A stretch of 64,000 bases of DNA from CBDIDH01 sp965277595 (GTDB taxonomy: Bacteria; Planctomycetota; Planctomycetia; Isosphaerales; Isosphaeraceae): the NCBI GenBank assembly GCA_965277595.1, contig CBDIDH010000002.1, forward strand, positions 4,588,001-4,652,000, read 5' to 3'. The position numbers and the translations under genes were made by a program. A model generated the notes under the pieces. The model saw nothing but the letters and a program-made list of their open reading frames with translations. It was not told the DNA's origin and searched no databases. Below, in pieces: positions 17,445 through 25,042 of the stretch. Every line of letters begins with the position of its first letter. The stretch's first letter is position 1.

Positions 17445-18752
17445 TCAATGGCCCCCCGCGAGGCCGCTGATGATGCTGAGGTAAGGGAGAAAAACGGCGA
17501 GGATGATGAAGAGGACGAGCCCGCCCATCAGGACCATCAGGATCGGCTGAACAAGCTGGCCCATGTTGCGGACCATGTAGGCGACCTGTTCCTCGTAGTC
17601 GTCGGCCAGGTGATTGAGGGTCTCGGGAAGCTTGCCCGTTTCCTCGCCCGAGCTGACGACGGCGATCACGTCGGGACCAAAACGACCGGTTGTCTCAAGC
17701 GCCGCGCTGAGTTCGGCACCGTTAATGACCATCATCTTGGAATCGAGCACGGCGCGGCGGAAGGGGGTCATGCTCACGACCTGAGACGTCAGGTCAAGCG
17801 ACGACCCGATGTCGACCCCGGCGTCGAGCAGGGTTGAAAGTGTCCGCGCGATCCGCGTCGTGTCAATCTTCTTCATGAGCGTGCCGAAGACGGGGACGAT
17901 CAAGAAGAGCCTGTCCATGATCGGCCTGCCGGCGGGGGTCCGGTAGAACCAAAGCAACAGCGCGGGCATGCCGACGAGGACGATCGGAAAGAGGAACCAG
18001 CCGCCTTTTTGCACGAAATCGCTGATCCCCATCATGATCCGGGTCGGTAGCGGCAGGTTGGCGGTCGGGCCGACGATGTCGCGGAGCAGGGCGGCGAACA
18101 TCGGGATGATCCAGAGCGACATCAGGGTCACCACGCACGAGGCGACGACGAGGACGGCGATCGGATAGATCATCGCCGATCGGGCCTGTCGGATCAGGCT
18201 CTGTCGGCTCTCGTAATGCTGGGCAAGCCTGCGGAGCGTCTCGGGAATCCCGCCCCGGGCCTCGGCGACGCGCATCATGCCGACGAAGAGGGCGTCAAAC
18301 GCCCGCGGCTCTCGGGAAACCGCTTCGGCAAACGAGTCCCCGCGCTTCACCGCCTGAACGAGACGGCCGATGACCGGGCCAAGCGAGGTCATCGCAAACT
18401 GTTTTTGAAGGTTCGACAGCGATTTCCCAATGTCGACCCCGGCATTCATGTACGCCGAGAACTGTCGGCAGAAGGTCGCGAGCTGCCCCGAGCTGACGCG
18501 ACCGAAAAGGATGCGCTCGTACCAGGTCGGCCCCTTGCCTGGGCCGAAATCGTTGCGCAAGGGGTCCGACGCCCGGGTGTTTCCTCGGTTGCGGAGCGGT
18601 TGCGAAGGCGTCGGCCTGCTTGCTCCCGAGCCTTCCCGAGCCTTTTTCTTCGAGCCCGCCGCGTTCGGAACAAAGACCGAGGGTTCCGACTCATCCGCCG
18701 GTTTGGGTCGGGGCTTGCGGGGGGGGAGGGGTTCGCCGTCTGGCCCGCTCAT
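17445..18752 (-). CDS. type II secretion / type IV pilus inner-membrane protein (GspF/PilC family)
   Basis: A 435-residue protein containing two T2SSF domains. The first begins at LATFCRQFSAYMNAGVDIGKSL, the second at IARTLSTLLDAGVDIGSSL, each followed by the conserved glutamate-containing turn (EARGGIPETL and SGEETGKLPETL). Hydrophobic helices follow each domain. A proline/lysine-rich ~95-residue N-terminal extension precedes them. The ATG at 18752 follows GAGGAG. It is the platform protein on which the assembly ATPase acts. No other secretion genes are adjacent, so it is an orphan here. Confidence 0.88.
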   Translation of the reverse strand: MSGPDGEPLPPRKPRPKPADESEPSVFVPNAAGSKKKAREGSGASRPTPSQPLRNRGNTRASDPLRNDFGPGKGPTWYERILFGRVSSGQLATFCRQFSAYMNAGVDIGKSLSNLQKQFAMTSLGPVIGRLVQAVKRGDSFAEAVSREPRAFDALFVGMMRVAEARGGIPETLRRLAQHYESRQSLIRQARSAMIYPIAVLVVASCVVTLMSLWIIPMFAALLRDIVGPTANLPLPTRIMMGISDFVQKGGWFLFPIVLVGMPALLLWFYRTPAGRPIMDRLFLIVPVFGTLMKKIDTTRIARTLSTLLDAGVDIGSSLDLTSQVVSMTPFRRAVLDSKMMVINGAELSAALETTGRFGPDVIAVVSSGEETGKLPETLNHLADDYEEQVAYMVRNMGQLVQPILMVLMGGLVLFIILAVFLPYLSIISGLAGGH

Positions 18753-19046
18753 GGTCGAAGACTCCTCGCAAAAGGCGGGATCGGGACGGCGGTCGTGCTG
18801 GGGCGGCCCCGGGTCTCGATTGGTCGTCCCCTTCATTATTCGGGGCCGTCACGGAAGTTGCAACGTGCCCGCGGGAATGCTTCCGAACCAGGCGTGCCGA
18901 TCGGGAATGAATTCACTCGCCGAGCGTCGCCAAAGATTCGAGGCCGTTCTTGCCGCGAGCTTGCGGGCCGAGGCGCCTTTGGCGTACAAGGGGGACCGTC
19001 TGAAGGGGCGACGCACCCTCTTTCGGTCGCACGGGAGCGCTTCACG

Positions 19047-20345
19047 ATGATCGAGTCAAGCGAGGGGACGCCGCCTGTCCCCGCGGACGAGCCGGAGAGC
19101 CGACCGGGGGGCATTCCCCTTTACGTCTGGGTCGTTCTGGCCGTGGCCCTGGCCGTGCCCGTCGGCCTGTACTGGCAAGAAGGAGCCACCCGGCTCAACC
19201 TGCTTCCGGCGATGATCATCCGCGCCCTGAGTGCCCTCGCGGCGCCTCTGGTCGTGCTGGCGATCCTTCACGCGATCGTGACGAACGACATCCGGGGCCG
19301 TCAGGGGCTCTTGATGATGGTGTATTACCTGATCAATACCCTCGTCGCGATGGCCATCGGCCTCACGCTCGCGAATTTGATCCGGCCCGGGGTCGGCGCC
19401 GACCTGATGGACCTGGGCAGCCACCCCAAACCCCTGCCTTCAAAAAGCGTCACCGACCTCATCACCGAGCTGATCCCCAGAAGCATCGGCGACGCTTTCG
19501 CCCAGAACAACCTGGCGCAACTGGTCTTGCTCACGCTGGCGCTGGCGATCGGGCTTTCAAAAATTCGCAACGAGCAGAGGAGCCGAGGCGAGACCAGTTA
19601 CCAGGCCGTGGTTGACCTGCTCAGCGTCGGGTTCGAACTCCTGATGCGGGTCTTGCTCTGGGTCGTCGCGCTCGTGCCGCTGGCGGTCTTCGGGGTTGTG
19701 GCGTCGAGTGTCGGCCAGAAGGAGGGGCTGCACGTCTTTGAGTCCTTGATCTGGCTGATCGCGGTCGTGATTCTCGGCTTGATATGCCAGAATCTCTGGT
19801 ACCTGATCGTCCTTTTTCTCTTCCGCCGGATGTCGCCGGTCCGGTTCCTCCGAGGCGCTCTCGACGTGATGGCCAGCACCTTCAGCACGGCCAGCACGGC
19901 GGCGACGATGCCGATCACGCTCAAGGCGCTGACGGGCAAATTAGGCGTCTCGCGCGAGTCGAGCCAGCTTGCCGCCTGCGTCGGCACGAACTTCAACAAC
20001 GACGGCACGGCGCTCTATCAGGCGACGGCCGCGCTTTTCATGGCGCAGGCGATGGGGTTCCGGCTCGGGCCGGTCGATCAGATCATCATCGTCGTGACAA
20101 CCCTGGTCGCCAGCGTCGGCGCGGGGGGAATTCCCTCGGGAAGCTTCGTGACCCTCCCCTTGATCTTCGCGGCGGTGGGATTGCCCGCGGAGAAGATCCC
20201 CGTGCTACTGACCATCGACTGGTTTCTCGACCGCTGCCGGACCACGTCCAACGTCCTCGGCGACATGACCGTTGCCGTGCTCCTTGACGCCACGGCGGGC
20301 GCGAAGCGACCGGAGAATCGGGTCGAGCAGGAACACCTTGCCTAG
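19047..20345 (+). CDS. dicarboxylate/amino acid:cation symporter (DAACS family)
   Basis: A 432-residue symporter of the GltP/DctA type. The start is the ATG at 19047 after GGGAG; the frame upstream is the shadow of the GspF-like gene. Family marks are the serine-rich hairpin (STFSTASTAATMPIT), the FNNDGTALYQ substrate-site motif near 317, and SVGAGGIPSGSFVTLP. The C-terminal helix has IDWFLDRCRTTSNVLGD, where aspartate and arginine contact a carboxylate substrate. It probably carries glutamate, aspartate or C4-dicarboxylates with Na+ or H+. Its last 141 bases overlap the lipase gene on the other strand. Confidence 0.9.
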   Translation: MIESSEGTPPVPADEPESRPGGIPLYVWVVLAVALAVPVGLYWQEGATRLNLLPAMIIRALSALAAPLVVLAILHAIVTNDIRGRQGLLMMVYYLINTLVAMAIGLTLANLIRPGVGADLMDLGSHPKPLPSKSVTDLITELIPRSIGDAFAQNNLAQLVLLTLALAIGLSKIRNEQRSRGETSYQAVVDLLSVGFELLMRVLLWVVALVPLAVFGVVASSVGQKEGLHVFESLIWLIAVVILGLICQNLWYLIVLFLFRRMSPVRFLRGALDVMASTFSTASTAATMPITLKALTGKLGVSRESSQLAACVGTNFNNDGTALYQATAALFMAQAMGFRLGPVDQIIIVVTTLVASVGAGGIPSGSFVTLPLIFAAVGLPAEKIPVLLTIDWFLDRCRTTSNVLGDMTVAVLLDATAGAKRPENRVEQEHLA

Positions 20346-21200
20346 CGGCCTCGTCGGGCGCCGGGCTCTTTCCGAGACCAGAACCTCCGCCGGACGTGCT
20401 TCCCTGGCCGCGAACCCGATCGAGGCGAGGTTCTCGACAAGCGTTCCGTACAGCCTGCAAATCTCGGCCGAGCTTGATGGGCCGGTCGGCGGCGAGAGCC
20501 AGTTGAGTTGCCTGAGGTGGTCCACCGGCCAGTTTGGCAAGGGGACGCCGAATCCCTGGGCCGAGGCCACCGAGACCATGCCGTCGTTCGGCCCTTCCAG
20601 GTCGTCGAGAACATCGTAAAGAGGCTTCAGGGGCCAGCAAACGAGGCGAATGTCGGGATCGCCCGCGACGCAAAAACAGGGAACGCCGCCACCGTGAAAG
20701 TCGCTTCGGCTCACGGCGCGCGCGGCGCGTCGGGTCAGGTCGTTGAACCCGCGATGGTCGATCTTCAAGGTCCGCAAGAGCCGGTAGGCCGGTCCGGCCC
20801 GAAGTCGCGACCAGTCGGCGAGTGCCGAGCCGAGGTGGGGCGTGCCGACGGTCGTCAGGCTGAGGATTCGCCCCTTCCAGGCCGGACTCGCCAGAAGCTG
20901 ACGCGCATCGAGGCCCCCCATGCTGTGGCCGATGATGTGAACGGCCTGACCGGGACAGGCGCGTTCAATCTGCTCGCCGAGAGCGAGTGCGCGCAGTTTC
21001 ACACCGGCGATCGGCGGCACGCGCGTCACGACGACCCGGTTGCCTCCCCGGTGGAGATAGTCGGGTATCCCTCGAAAATACGAGGTGATCGTGAGTCGGC
21101 CAATGCCGATCCGGTCATAACCGAAAAGACCATGCGCCATCACGATCGGCGCATCAAGTTGAGTACAGCTCAAGGAAGGCGACCCTGTTCCGTCGGTCAT
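20205..21200 (-). CDS. alpha/beta-hydrolase, triacylglycerol-lipase type
   Basis: A 331-residue protein, start set at the ATG at 21200. It has the lipase oxyanion segment VMAHGLFGYD, the nucleophile elbow GHSMGG with Ser93, and a downstream VGTPHLGS, as in class I bacterial lipases and LipA-like esterases. A catalytic aspartate may lie in the GDPDIRL region and the histidine in WPVDHLRQL. No secretion signal is seen, so it may be cytoplasmic. The C-terminal ~47 residues are encoded opposite the end of the DAACS gene and have no recognisable motif. Confidence 0.8.
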   Translation of the reverse strand: MTDGTGSPSLSCTQLDAPIVMAHGLFGYDRIGIGRLTITSYFRGIPDYLHRGGNRVVVTRVPPIAGVKLRALALGEQIERACPGQAVHIIGHSMGGLDARQLLASPAWKGRILSLTTVGTPHLGSALADWSRLRAGPAYRLLRTLKIDHRGFNDLTRRAARAVSRSDFHGGGVPCFCVAGDPDIRLVCWPLKPLYDVLDDLEGPNDGMVSVASAQGFGVPLPNWPVDHLRQLNWLSPPTGPSSSAEICRLYGTLVENLASIGFAAREARPAEVLVSERARRPTRPLGKVFLLDPILRSLRARRGVKEHGNGHVAEDVGRGPAAVEKPVDGQ

Positions 21201-21337
21201 TCGACCGCCCGGTCTGCCCTCTGCCTCACCCGGAATTCTTCGGGCAGACTGTCGCGGTGGATGCTCGATAACCATTATAACTCAAGCAAGGCGTGGACCG
21301 AGCGATTTGGATATCCAAAAAGGCCGGGAGTGTTTCC

Positions 21338-21610
21338 ATGCGGCTACGCGGCGTCGTCCGAACCGCTGACTTGCAAGAAGACCCTCCCGGAAGCGACCAG
21401 ATTGAAATGGCGCTCCGGCTTCAGGGGGTTGGTCCCGGTCAACCCCGCCTGATCGTGATTCCGTTCACGATCCTGCTCCAGCACGAAACCCTTGAACCCG
21501 AGTCGATCGCCGGCCGAGGATTCGAGGCCGAGGTGACCGAGGATGATCGAGGCCGCTGGGTCGTCTCCGAAATCGCCTTCGCGAACCGGGTGCTCCGGCA
21601 AAAGGATTGA
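21338..21610 (+). CDS. hypothetical protein, ~90 aa
   Basis: A short soluble protein I do not recognise. The ATG at 21338 is favoured by GGGAG eight bases upstream; an in-frame start at 21293 is possible. It contains a regular hydrophobic core (LIVIPFTILLQHETL) followed by EVTEDDRGRWVVSEIAFA, which looks like a small beta-rich domain. It lies divergent from the lipase gene and is followed by a heptad palindrome. Coding is supported by frame-typical GC3 use and the ribosome site only. Confidence 0.5.
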   Translation: MRLRGVVRTADLQEDPPGSDQIEMALRLQGVGPGQPRLIVIPFTILLQHETLEPESIAGRGFEAEVTEDDRGRWVVSEIAFANRVLRQKD

Positions 21611-21663
21611 GACGCTGGTCCGGTTCCTCGCGGAGATCGTTGGTCGCCCCACCGCGGGAGAAT

Positions 21664-21771
21664 GGCAAAGTCCCGATGACCGATGACCGATGAGCAAATA
21701 ATTCCGCTTCTGGGTCATCGGTCATTGGTCATTGGTCCTTGAAAAAGTGGAACTTCGCAATCCTCCAGCGC
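21664..21771. repeat. heptad-repeat palindrome with conserved flanks (copy 2)
   Basis: The core (21675-21740) is GATGACC, GATGACC, GATGAGC, then a short centre, then GGTCATC, GGTCATT, GGTCATT, GGTCCTT. It is flanked by GCAAAGTCCC on the left and CTTCGCAATCCTCC on the right. The same flanks are found at 26575-26684 and, less exactly, 42104-42212, so the mobile unit is about 108 bp, larger than the hairpin itself. Confidence 0.8.
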
Positions 21772-21858
21772 CCCGCCATTGACGGGTTGAACCTGGTTCC
21801 CACCCGCCCCATAATAACGCTCAACCATCCAACGACCCGCCCGCAATGAGAATTTCCC

Positions 21859-22716
21859 ATGCTCCGACTCGCCTTCAGCTCGAACGCGTATCTTCGATTT
21901 TCGTTCGAGGAGACCGCCCGTCGGATCGCGGCGATGGGTTATGAAGGGCTGGAACTGCTCGCCGACGTTCCCCATGCCTGGCCCGCGGGGCTCTTGCCCG
22001 AGGCCAAGGACGCCATCCGCGCGTCGATGGAGCGGTACAAGCTGACCTTCTCGAACGTCAACGCGTTCATGATGAACGCCATCGCCGATCATCGACAGCC
22101 GTACTGGTATCCGTCGTTCATCGATCCCGAGCCGCATTACCGCCAGGTCCGAATCGACCACACGAAGCGCGCCCTGACCCTTTGCGCCGAACTCGGCGCC
22201 CCGCACATCACCACCGAACCCGGCGGCCCGATCGCTCACGGGCAGACCCGGCAAGAGGCGATCGACCTCTTCGTCGAGGCTTTGAAACCGCTTGCCGAGC
22301 ACGCGCACAAGGTCGGCGTTCTCCTGTTGATCGAACCCGAGCCGGAATTGCTTCTGGAAACGACCGACCAGTATCTGGAAATCGCCGACCGCGTCGATGC
22401 GCCGTCGATTGGCCTGAACTTTGACATCGGCCACGCCTTTTGCGTTCGTGAAGACCTTCCCGCGGCCATCGCCCGGCTGGCGCCTCAGATCCGCCATTAC
22501 CACGTGGAAGACATCTCGGCGGAGCGGGTCCACCACCACCTCGTGCCCGGCACCGGCGCGATTGACTTCGGCGAGGTCTTCGCCGCGATCCACCAGACCG
22601 GTTACGACGGCTGGATCACGGTCGAGCTTTACCCCTTCGGCGACGATCCCGACGGCGCCGCTCGCGAGGCCCGGCGCGTCCTTCAGCCCTTGCTCGCCAG
22701 CGACAGGCGGGTTTGA
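21859..22716 (+). CDS. sugar phosphate isomerase/epimerase (TIM-barrel, AP-endonuclease-2 fold)
   Basis: A 285-residue protein of the xylose-isomerase-like TIM-barrel family. It starts MLRLAFSSNAYLRFSFEETA and has metal-site elements: the HITTEPGGP strand, LIEPEPELL, GLNFDIGHAF, RHYHVEDIS and the C-terminal ITVELYPF. These supply the Glu/Asp/His ligands of a divalent metal. It isomerises or epimerises a keto-sugar-like substrate, identity unknown. The UbiA gene starts 10 bases after its stop, so the two form an operon. A similar pairing of TIM-barrel and UbiA proteins occurs in ebo metabolite-export clusters, but the other ebo genes are absent here. Confidence 0.85.
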   Translation: MLRLAFSSNAYLRFSFEETARRIAAMGYEGLELLADVPHAWPAGLLPEAKDAIRASMERYKLTFSNVNAFMMNAIADHRQPYWYPSFIDPEPHYRQVRIDHTKRALTLCAELGAPHITTEPGGPIAHGQTRQEAIDLFVEALKPLAEHAHKVGVLLLIEPEPELLLETTDQYLEIADRVDAPSIGLNFDIGHAFCVREDLPAAIARLAPQIRHYHVEDISAERVHHHLVPGTGAIDFGEVFAAIHQTGYDGWITVELYPFGDDPDGAAREARRVLQPLLASDRRV

Positions 22717-22726
22717 CGCCCAACTC

Positions 22727-23632
22727 ATGACGATCAAACCTTACCTGCAACTGGTCCGGCTCCCCAACGTCTTCACCGCCGCGGCCGACAGCCTCGCCGG
22801 CTGGCTGCTCGTGATGGGTTCGTTTCGCGAAACAAGGCAGATTTTGCCGCTCGTTTTTGCGTCGGCGTTCACGTATGCCGGAGGGATCGCCCTCAATGAC
22901 GTCTTCGACTACGAGGTTGATCGGCTTGAGCGCCCGAAACGGCCGCTGCCGTCCGGTCAGATCGGGCGGACCTTCGCCGCGTTTCTCGGCACGCTCCTGC
23001 TCGCGATGGGACTGATACTCGCTTTTTATGCATCAACACGTTACGGAAGCGTCACCGCGATCATCCTGATCGGCTGCGTCCTCGCGTATGACGCGGGCCT
23101 GAAGCGCTCGTTTCTCGGTCCCGAGGTCATGGGGGCCTGCCGAGGCTTGAACCTCTTGCTCGGGATGAGTCAGGCCGAGGCGTTTGGAGGCCCCTGGGCC
23201 TGGCTCGTGGCCGCCTCGTATGCGATCTTCGTCACGGGAATCACCTGGATCAGCCGATCGGAAGTGCATTCGGGCCTGAAAACGAATATTGCCGTCGGCC
23301 TGGTTTTTCAAGGTCTGGCGATCGCCGGATTCCTGCTCGCCTGCGTGCAATCGGGCTCATTTCCCTTGCCGGAACATGCTTCGATCGGCCGGGTGATGAT
23401 CGGCCTTGTTGTCCTCGCGGCGCTGGGGTCGGTGGTGCTGAGCCGTTCGTATGAGGCGTACAGAAAGGCCGAGCCCGCCGACATTCAACGCGCGGTCAAG
23501 TCGTCCATCATGGCGCTGGTCTGGCTGCATGTGGGCCTGCTTCTGGGTGTCCGGGGGTTCCTCGCCGCGCTCGCCGTGGCTCTCTTCTGGGTTCCCGCGG
23601 CCTATCTGGGGCGCTGGATTTACTCGACATGA
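22727..23632 (+). CDS. UbiA-family prenyltransferase (EboC-like)
   Basis: A 301-residue membrane protein with about eight hydrophobic segments. The first Asp-rich motif NDVFDYEVD is at 57-65, followed by RLERPKRPLPSG; the second motif region is YDAGLKR near 125. These bind Mg-prenyl diphosphate in UbiA enzymes. The length and the RPKRPLPSG form resemble EboC/UbiA-like proteins more than menaquinone or heme O enzymes. It follows the TIM-barrel gene by 10 bases. Its 3' half (from about 23147) is duplicated at 26074-26560. Confidence 0.85.
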   Translation: MTIKPYLQLVRLPNVFTAAADSLAGWLLVMGSFRETRQILPLVFASAFTYAGGIALNDVFDYEVDRLERPKRPLPSGQIGRTFAAFLGTLLLAMGLILAFYASTRYGSVTAIILIGCVLAYDAGLKRSFLGPEVMGACRGLNLLLGMSQAEAFGGPWAWLVAASYAIFVTGITWISRSEVHSGLKTNIAVGLVFQGLAIAGFLLACVQSGSFPLPEHASIGRVMIGLVVLAALGSVVLSRSYEAYRKAEPADIQRAVKSSIMALVWLHVGLLLGVRGFLAALAVALFWVPAAYLGRWIYST

Positions 23633-23652
23633 GGGATGGAAGCAGATCGCGC

Positions 23653-23860
23653 GGGGAAAAGGCGGGGAAAAGGGGACGGGAGGGAATTGTTTCTTTACGC
23701 GGGGAAAAGGGGACGGCGGGGAAAAGGGGACGGAGGGAATTGTTTCATTGAGGTGGGGAAAAGGGGACGGAGGGAATTGCTTCTTTGACTTTACGGTGTA
23801 CGTGTAAGGATTAATTCCCTCCGTCCCCTTTTCCCGTCCCTTCCCCTTTTCCCGTCCTGC
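23653..23860. repeat. tandem GGGGACGGAGGGAATT repeats and hairpin copy A
   Basis: The unit GGGGAAAAGGGGACGG recurs several times in tandem from 23653. It culminates in a full hairpin at 23755-23835: arm GGGGACGGAGGGAATT, a ~35-base centre containing TTCTTTGACTTT and GTGTACGTGTAA, then arm AATTCCCTCCGTCCCC. Further hairpin copies lie at 24472-24555 and, split by an IS, at 24652-24695 plus 25981-26012. The sequence resembles repeats linked to REP-associated transposases, but none is encoded here. Confidence 0.8.
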
Positions 23861-23895
23861 GCTCGGATGGTGAATTAAAAATTAGGGTGTATGCA

Positions 23896-24387
23896 ATGTG
23901 TGATTTAATCGAATTGACAAAACTCATCGAAGCCGCTTTTCCTGCTCGCGATTATACAACTGAGATACATGAATCGCTTATGTCCCCTACTTCCCACCCA
24001 GAAGAAGAAGAGGCAAAGAAGCAGTTCCTGGGGAATCGGTGGGACGAAATACCGATTTCCGTGTTGTATTCAGAATGTCCCAATCCATTTCTCATTGGGA
24101 CTGTGCCTTTGCAATATTACTTGCCTGCATTCCTCATAGGCGCCCTCAAGGAGCCCGCCGCCGAAACAGATTTTGGTCCATCCCAATTAATGGATTACCT
24201 CGTCAATTTTGAATTAAAACCTCCAAAGAAGCCTGAGAAGTTTGAGAAATTCGCTGCTCGGTTTTCAAGTTTCTCCCGAGAACAGAAGGATGCTATTGCT
24301 GCGTTCCTACGATTCTCGCTAGAAAAACTGAATCAGAATATCAATGCGTATAACATAAATTTTTGGGCAAGCGGACCCACCCGATGA
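23896..24387 (+). CDS. DUF6714-like hypothetical protein, AT-rich
   Basis: A 163-residue soluble protein from ATG 23896 (GTG 23887 would add three residues). The central stretch WDEIPISVLYSECPNPFLIG followed by YYLPAFLIGAL resembles DUF6714 proteins, a family without known function. The C-terminal part is charged (KPPKKPEKFEKF, SREQKDAIAAFLRF). Base composition is clearly more AT-rich than any neighbour and codon choice differs (ATT, AAA, TTT), so it is probably acquired DNA. It is bracketed by hairpin repeats of the GGGGACGGAGGGAATT family. The family call is tentative. Confidence 0.6.
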   Translation: MCDLIELTKLIEAAFPARDYTTEIHESLMSPTSHPEEEEAKKQFLGNRWDEIPISVLYSECPNPFLIGTVPLQYYLPAFLIGALKEPAAETDFGPSQLMDYLVNFELKPPKKPEKFEKFAARFSSFSREQKDAIAAFLRFSLEKLNQNINAYNINFWASGPTR

Positions 24388-24471
24388 AAGACCTCGACGA
24401 AACTAGCGTGATGGCCCACTACGAGTCACCCTACCACCGGGGCCGGATCGGCGAGCCGACCTACTCGCAGG
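24384..24471 (+). pseudogene. 5' fragment of a SufU/NifU-like scaffold gene
   Basis: The frame starting ATGAAAGACCTCGAC encodes VMAHYESPYHRGRI followed by GEPTY. This matches the N terminus of SufU/NifU-type Fe-S scaffold proteins (helix, then HYxxPxxRG). Homology ends abruptly at the start of the hairpin repeat at 24472, before any cysteine ligand. It is therefore a truncated remnant. GC content returns to the genomic level here, unlike the preceding AT-rich ORF. Homology is judged by eye. Confidence 0.45.
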
Positions 24472-24555
24472 CGGGGAAAAGGGGACGGAGGGAATTGTTT
24501 CTTTGCCTTTGTGATGTACTCGTAAAGATTAATTCCCTCCGTCCCCTTTTCCCCT
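24472..24555. repeat. GGGGACGGAGGGAATT hairpin, copy B
   Basis: The left arm GGGGAAAAGGGGACGG / AGGGAATT and the right arm AATTCCCTCCGTCCCC / TTTTCCCC enclose a centre (TTTCTTTGCCTTTGTG, TACTCGTAAAGATT) nearly identical to copies A and C. The arms are inverted repeats of about 24 bases. Confidence 0.8.
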
Positions 24556-24576
24556 TCCAATTTTACCCCCCAGGAA

Positions 24577-24650
24577 ATTCCATTGCCAGTCAAGACATTA
24601 CCATCGGCCTCATCATCCTCGCCGCCGTGGCGCGGGATTGCTATCAGGGA
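24577..24650 (+). pseudogene. 3' fragment of an RbsC-type ABC permease gene
   Basis: These ~74 bases align with the last coding part of the ABC permease at about 30301-30375. They share CCAGTCAAGACAT, ATCGGCCTCATCAT and GCCGCCGTGGC-type runs with scattered mismatches, encoding a QDITIGLIILAAVA-like peptide against QDIIIGLIIIVAVA. It is a detached copy of the gene's 3' end, bounded on both sides by hairpin repeats. Confidence 0.65.
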
Positions 24651-24651
24651 A

Positions 24652-24695
24652 CGGGAAAAGGGGACGGAGTGAATTGTTTCTTTGACTTTGTGGGG
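24652..24695. repeat. GGGGACGGAGGGAATT hairpin, copy C, left half
   Basis: The left arm GGGAAAAGGGGACGGA with GTGAATTGTTTCTTTG and CTTTGTGGGG stops exactly at the IS3 element. The right half (GTACGCGTAAAGATT, AATTCCCTCCGTCCCC) resumes at 25981. Removing the IS and one GGG restores a full hairpin like copies A and B. Confidence 0.8.
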
Positions 24696-24766
24696 TGGCC
24701 TGCCCCCCGAAACCTGGTCCAGTCTTAATGGGAATCGTACAACTGGCAGAGAGCCAGGAGCGACCC

Positions 24767-25042
24767 ATGCGAAAACGACCAGGATCGGACCAGATTGCCA
24801 AGACCCTCCGAGAGGTTCAGGCCGACCTTGACGCCGGTCTAAATGTTCACCAGGCCTGCCGCAAGGCCGGCTACGCGACGACCACCTACTACCGTTGGAA
24901 GGCCCTCCAGGAGAACCCCGTCACCGCCGAACAACTTCGCGTGTCCGAACTCGAAGCCGATGTCAGCCGGCTCAAGCTCCTCGTCGCCGAACTGGCCCTG
25001 GACCGTCGCATGTTACAGGAGGCCTTGAAAAAAAAGCCATGA
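24767..25042 (+). CDS. IS3-family transposase OrfA
   Basis: A 91-residue protein; the ATG at 24767 follows AGGAG. It has the HTH_Tnp_1 helix-turn-helix (NVHQACRKAGYATTTYYRWK) and a C-terminal leucine-zipper-like heptad region (LRVSELEADVSRLKLLVAEL). The gene ends KKKP in a run of eight A (25028-25035). That run is positioned for -1 ribosomal frameshifting into orfB to make the OrfAB transposase. The stop codon overlaps an ATG for orfB (ATGA). Confidence 0.88.
   Translation: MRKRPGSDQIAKTLREVQADLDAGLNVHQACRKAGYATTTYYRWKALQENPVTAEQLRVSELEADVSRLKLLVAELALDRRMLQEALKKKP

Noticed and set aside
21859..23632. an ebo metabolite-export cluster
   Set aside because: The TIM-barrel and UbiA pair is suggestive, but EboA, the TatD-type EboB and the dehydroquinate-synthase-like EboD are not in the neighbourhood.
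23653..24555. possible CRISPR or tandem satellite made of GGGGACGGAGGGAATT units
   Set aside because: Spacing is irregular, the units form inverted hairpins, and the intervening DNA consists of gene fragments rather than short spacers.
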